64,000 nucleotides of DNA from Gamarada debralockiae. Taxonomy: Eukaryota; Ascomycota; Leotiomycetes; Helotiales; Hyphodiscaceae. The DNA is taken from NCBI GenBank assembly GCA_002803225.1, contig NXFV01001381.1, forward strand, positions 1 to 64,000, written 5' to 3'. The notes below the pieces were generated by a model. It did no database searches. It was not told the origin of the DNA and saw only the letters and a program-made list of their open reading frames with translations. This document shows positions 60,716 through 64,000 of the stretch, in pieces. Positions within the stretch are counted from its first letter, which is position 1. Each line of letters begins with the position of its first letter. Position numbers and translations under genes: made by a program.

Positions 60716-62098
60716 CGAGATTGGGCTTCAGAGACAGAATATAGATCATATTATCAAGGCGTCGACTGGGCTTCAAAGCTGAATATATGTCCAAGTCGGC
60801 GTAGGACGTTGTGATGACCCGCCTCACTGTTTCGACAATCACATGATTATTTTGAACCTCGGCTGTGTCATGACGCTGGCCCATGTTCCCTCATTCTAGT
60901 ATGAGAATGGCGACAGGATTTCGAGGGTCTCTATTTGACGCGACCCCGCTCGAAATTTAACTAGCACGTATGAAAGCGCTAATGTTTTGCTCACCGCCTT
61001 CGGGCAGAACGTTCTACGAAGGCGCGCGGCATTGAAATCCGACCATTTTCAAATAATACGAGATTTATAGGTCATAAGAATAATTCTTCTATAATTGCAA
61101 AATCATTTTAATAAATTCCGAAATTATACCAAAGATGCATTTGCTTCTTTAATTTTATATAAACTTAAGAGTAGTATATTCTAATAAAAATTGAATTTAA
61201 TATGAAGTCGCGTGCACGTAGAGATTTTGGTGTTCTTCGTCATTTTGAAAAATGGTCGGACTTCAAAGCCGCGCGCCTTCGTAATCAATCGGTCAAAACA
61301 TTAGCCCTGGCACCTCCGTATAGCCCCGAGTTTTAACCGGTGTTCTTAGCAATCTGCTTCCCAGTGCGTGTCATGCAATATAGGGACTGTTTTAGGCAAA
61401 ACCCAACAACTTGACTTTTTTGCGAACCCCTAACGTCCCTCCCTGTGTGCCGAGAACTAATGAGCATTAATTAGATAAACAGCGTCAATTTTGGATTAGA
61501 AGTAATTATATTCTCGGGATAGAGAAACTAAGCTCCTAGTTTTATCTTAACCCCCTTTTAATCAGCCTGTGACTTTTATCTTGTGTATAATACTCCTTTA
61601 TACCTTAAATGTATTTCGACCTTAATTGTCCTAATTCTACCTTAGCTGCCCAAATTACGATTAACTTACGAGAAATTTCTAGAACCTCTAGTTTAGAAGG
61701 TAAAGAAGCTATTCCGAGAGTTTGTCCCTTTTTTTATCATACTTGCGCTGCTGCAATCATTTGCATACGACTCAATATACTTGATGAACAAGGGTCGCGA
61801 CCGCAATTCGTAAGGTATGGCCTAAAGTGGTATAGCCACAGAAACGTGTGGCTGGTGTTGTGGCTGGATCGAAGAATGCGCGTTCTGTGAAGCGCCACGT
61901 GACTGCGGGGCTGAGCCTGCAGGTCGACACAGGCAAGAGCGGAGGGATCGCAGCCGCCTCAGCGCTTTGCTGCGGGACGCAGCCCGCATTCTTCTTCGTG
62001 ATGAGTCTTCCCATGTTAAGGGAACTTTGTTATGACATTTGGCTTTCGCGACTTCATCCAGATCGTCGTAGTACACGTCACGACATGCCTACGCCGGA
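60716..62098. other. intergenic with MITE and AT-rich block
   Basis: This holds the MITE-like element at 60978-61305 and further AT-rich sequence to about 61800. It then becomes GC-richer just before the HET-NLR start. No other gene is supported. Confidence 0.5.
60978..61305. mobile_element. MITE-like inverted-repeat element
   Basis: The left arm 60978-61053 and right arm 61245-61305 are imperfect inverted repeats. Both ends begin GCTAATGTTTTG, and both carry TACGAAGGCGCGCGGC followed by TTGAAATCCGACCATTTT or a near match. The core between them is strongly AT-rich and has no open frame. This is the plan of a non-autonomous DNA transposon. I could not define a clear target-site duplication, so the exact ends are approximate. 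Confidence 0.7.
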
Positions 62099-64000
62099 AT
62101 GCGCCTTATCGGGAGCAAACCAGGCGGCGGCTTCAAGCTAAGCACCTTCAACAACGACGATATTCCTCCCTATGCGATACTGTCCCACACATGGTCGGAA
62201 GGCAAAGAAGTCGCGTACGATGAGTTGGTTACTGGCATAGGCAAGAATAAGGCTGGCTACGCCAAACTCCATTTCTGCGGAGAAAGGGCTGCAAAGGACG
62301 GCCTGAATTACTTCTGGGTGGACACCTGCTGCATCGACAAGCGGGACAATAACGAGCTCAGCACAGCTCTTAATAGCATGTTCCGTTGGTACCAGCGTGC
62401 AACCAAATGCTATGTGTATCTCTCGGACGTCCATGTCCCAGATGAGGTTCCTGATGCACAAGCATTTCGAATAACATGGGAGGACGCCTTTCGAAGGAGT
62501 CGGTGGTTCACCCGGGGCTGGACTTTGCAGGAGCTCCTCGCACCAGCTAGCGTTGAGTTCTTCTCGGCGAATGGCAAGCAGTTGGGCAGTAAGATAACGC
62601 TAGAGCAAGAGATTCACGAGATTACCCAGATCCCCATCAGAGCGCTACGGAACTATGATCTCCGTGAGTTCAAGGTTGATGAGCGGATGGGTTGGGTTAC
62701 GGGCCGTAAGACAACAGTTGAAGAGGATAGGGCGTATTGTCTGTTAGGGATTTTTGGCGTATTCTTACCGCTAATATACGGTGAAGGAGAAGAGCACGCA
62801 CTTGGAAGGCTGAAAGTGGAGATACAACGACACTCGGGGACATTGCAGAGCTTATACGTAGCAGATACACAGAGGATACCTGGTATGCTCTTTTTGCTCT
62901 CATGGTTCCGATGCGGCCTGAATTTAGCTCACAGTGTGCAGCCTCTAAGCTACTACCATTTTCACGAAATGAATTTTTCGTCGGGCGCGAAAACCACCTC
63001 CGGACCCTCCAAGAACAGCTTCGTCCATCAGGCACACATCAGCGAATGTCTATCTATGGGCTGGGAGGTGGTGGTAAGACGGCGCTGGTTCTCGAATTCG
63101 CATATCGGATGATGACGAAGCATTCTGGGCTCTTAGTTCTCTGGGTACCGGCTATAAGTCGAGAGACATTTGATATTGCGTACCGTGAGATAGGAATCCT
63201 GCTTGGGATACCGGGAATCACAGGCGACAACGCGGACATCAAGCACCTCGTCAGGAATAGTCTGAACTCAGGCGGTTCTAGTGATTGGCTGATGGTTGTC
63301 GACAATGCTGACGACCCTAACATCCTCCTGGGGGGCATGAGTGACGGGCCACAGTCAGGTCGACTATACGACTATCTCCCACGCAGCGATCGAGGCTCGA
63401 TACTCTTCACAACACGAGGCAGGAAGGCGGCTGAGCGCTTGACGCAGGGCAATGTCCTAGAGCTCGAAGATATGAGCAGAGTTGAGGCGAAGCAATTGAT
63501 GGCATGGCGAATCTTGAACAAAGCATTACTTAACGATGAAAGCGCTACCAACAAATTGCTTGAGCTTCTGACGTGCCTGCCGCTGGCTATTGTACAAGCG
63601 GTTGCCTTCATCAATAGCAATCAAGTCTCGATTTCTGACTATGTGTCACTATTCAAACAAGCTGACACGGAAGTCGAGGTCTTTAGTGAGCGCTTTGATG
63701 ACCCAAGTAGATATCGAGAGATGGAAAGCACGATAGCGAAGACGTGGCAGATATCATTCGACCAGATTATGAAGCAGGATCAGCTCGCTGCAGGCTATCT
63801 GTCCTTTATGGCGTGTGTTGATCGCGTGAACATTCCACAGTCGCTGCTTCCCAATGATGGTAGCACGGTGCAGCAAGTCAAGGCGCTTGGGACGCTCACA
63901 GGATACGCATTTATTTCAGAGCGCCAGCATGATTCACAACTTCTAGAAGAGAGACTCTTTGACGTCCATCGACTGGTGCAAAAGGCGACTGTATGGTGGC
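62099..64000 (+). CDS. HET-domain NB-ARC NLR (3' end beyond window)
   Basis: Exon 1 is 62099-62882 and exon 2 starts at 62942 and runs off the window. The intron 62883-62941 has a GTATGC donor and a GTGTGCAG end; it links the two frames without a stop. The start fits HET proteins (MRLIGSKPGGGFKLSTFN). The HET domain has YAILSHTW, YFWVDTCCIDK, RWFTRGWTLQELLAP and YCLLGIFGVFLPLIYGEGE. After a short linker (LLPFSRNEFFVGRE) the NB-ARC ATPase has the P-loop YGLGGGGKTALV, Walker B WLMVVDNADD, GSILFTTR and the LPLAIVQAVAF motif. Such STAND receptors trigger fungal heterokaryon incompatibility or immunity-like cell death. The C-terminal sensor repeats (often TPR) must lie outside the window. No lesion is visible in the part seen. 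Confidence 0.9.

Overview
This window is nuclear DNA of a filamentous ascomycete (Pezizomycotina; a Leotiomycete is my best guess, not proven). The evidence is short GT-AG introns of about 45-190 bp with CTAAC/CTGAC branch points, translation elongation factor 3 (a fungal hallmark), a fungal Mrp51, a Zn2Cys6 regulator, a HET-domain NLR, and decayed genes whose stop codons fit C-to-T (RIP-like) mutation. Gene models were spliced by eye from reading-frame continuity and splice motifs; no transcript data were available.

Layout. 0.6-5.8 kb: two minus-strand genes with degenerate retropepsin-like folds, then a divergent plus-strand HeLo-like/NLR-N-terminal-type protein. The C-terminus of the HeLo-like protein carries two HET-s-like pseudo-repeats, and a very similar motif lies near the N-terminus of the adjacent retropepsin-like protein. 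This looks like an amyloid-signalling gene pair with an unusual partner, and it is my main candidate for an undescribed system. 8.3-9.9 kb: mitochondrial ribosomal protein Mrp51. 10-16 kb: mostly non-coding. 16.3-17.7 kb: a conserved-looking fungal protein. 21.2-22.7 kb: a secreted pepsin-like protease. 23.4-23.8 kb: a pseudogene. 24.6-28.4 kb: elongation factor 3. 30.7-32.7 kb: a broken CCHC zinc-knuckle gene.

34.3-47.1 kb looks like a carbohydrate-use neighbourhood: GMC oxidoreductase, Zn2Cys6 regulator, MFS sugar transporter, divergent GH35-type glycosidase, and a large secreted GH106-like glycosidase. The next two genes, an alpha-glucoside-type MFS transporter and a beta-lactamase-type hydrolase (48.4-52.4 kb), are both dead. 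53.1-56.5 kb is an intact ArAE_2/DUF2421 membrane protein. 58.0-58.9 kb is a ubiquitin-like-domain gene interrupted by one extra base. 59.1-60.7 kb is a cytochrome P450.

61.0-61.3 kb holds a MITE-like inverted-repeat element with an AT-rich core. From 62.1 kb to the window end runs a HET-NB-ARC NLR, cut by the window edge. The two ends of the window therefore both carry incompatibility/NLR-type genes.
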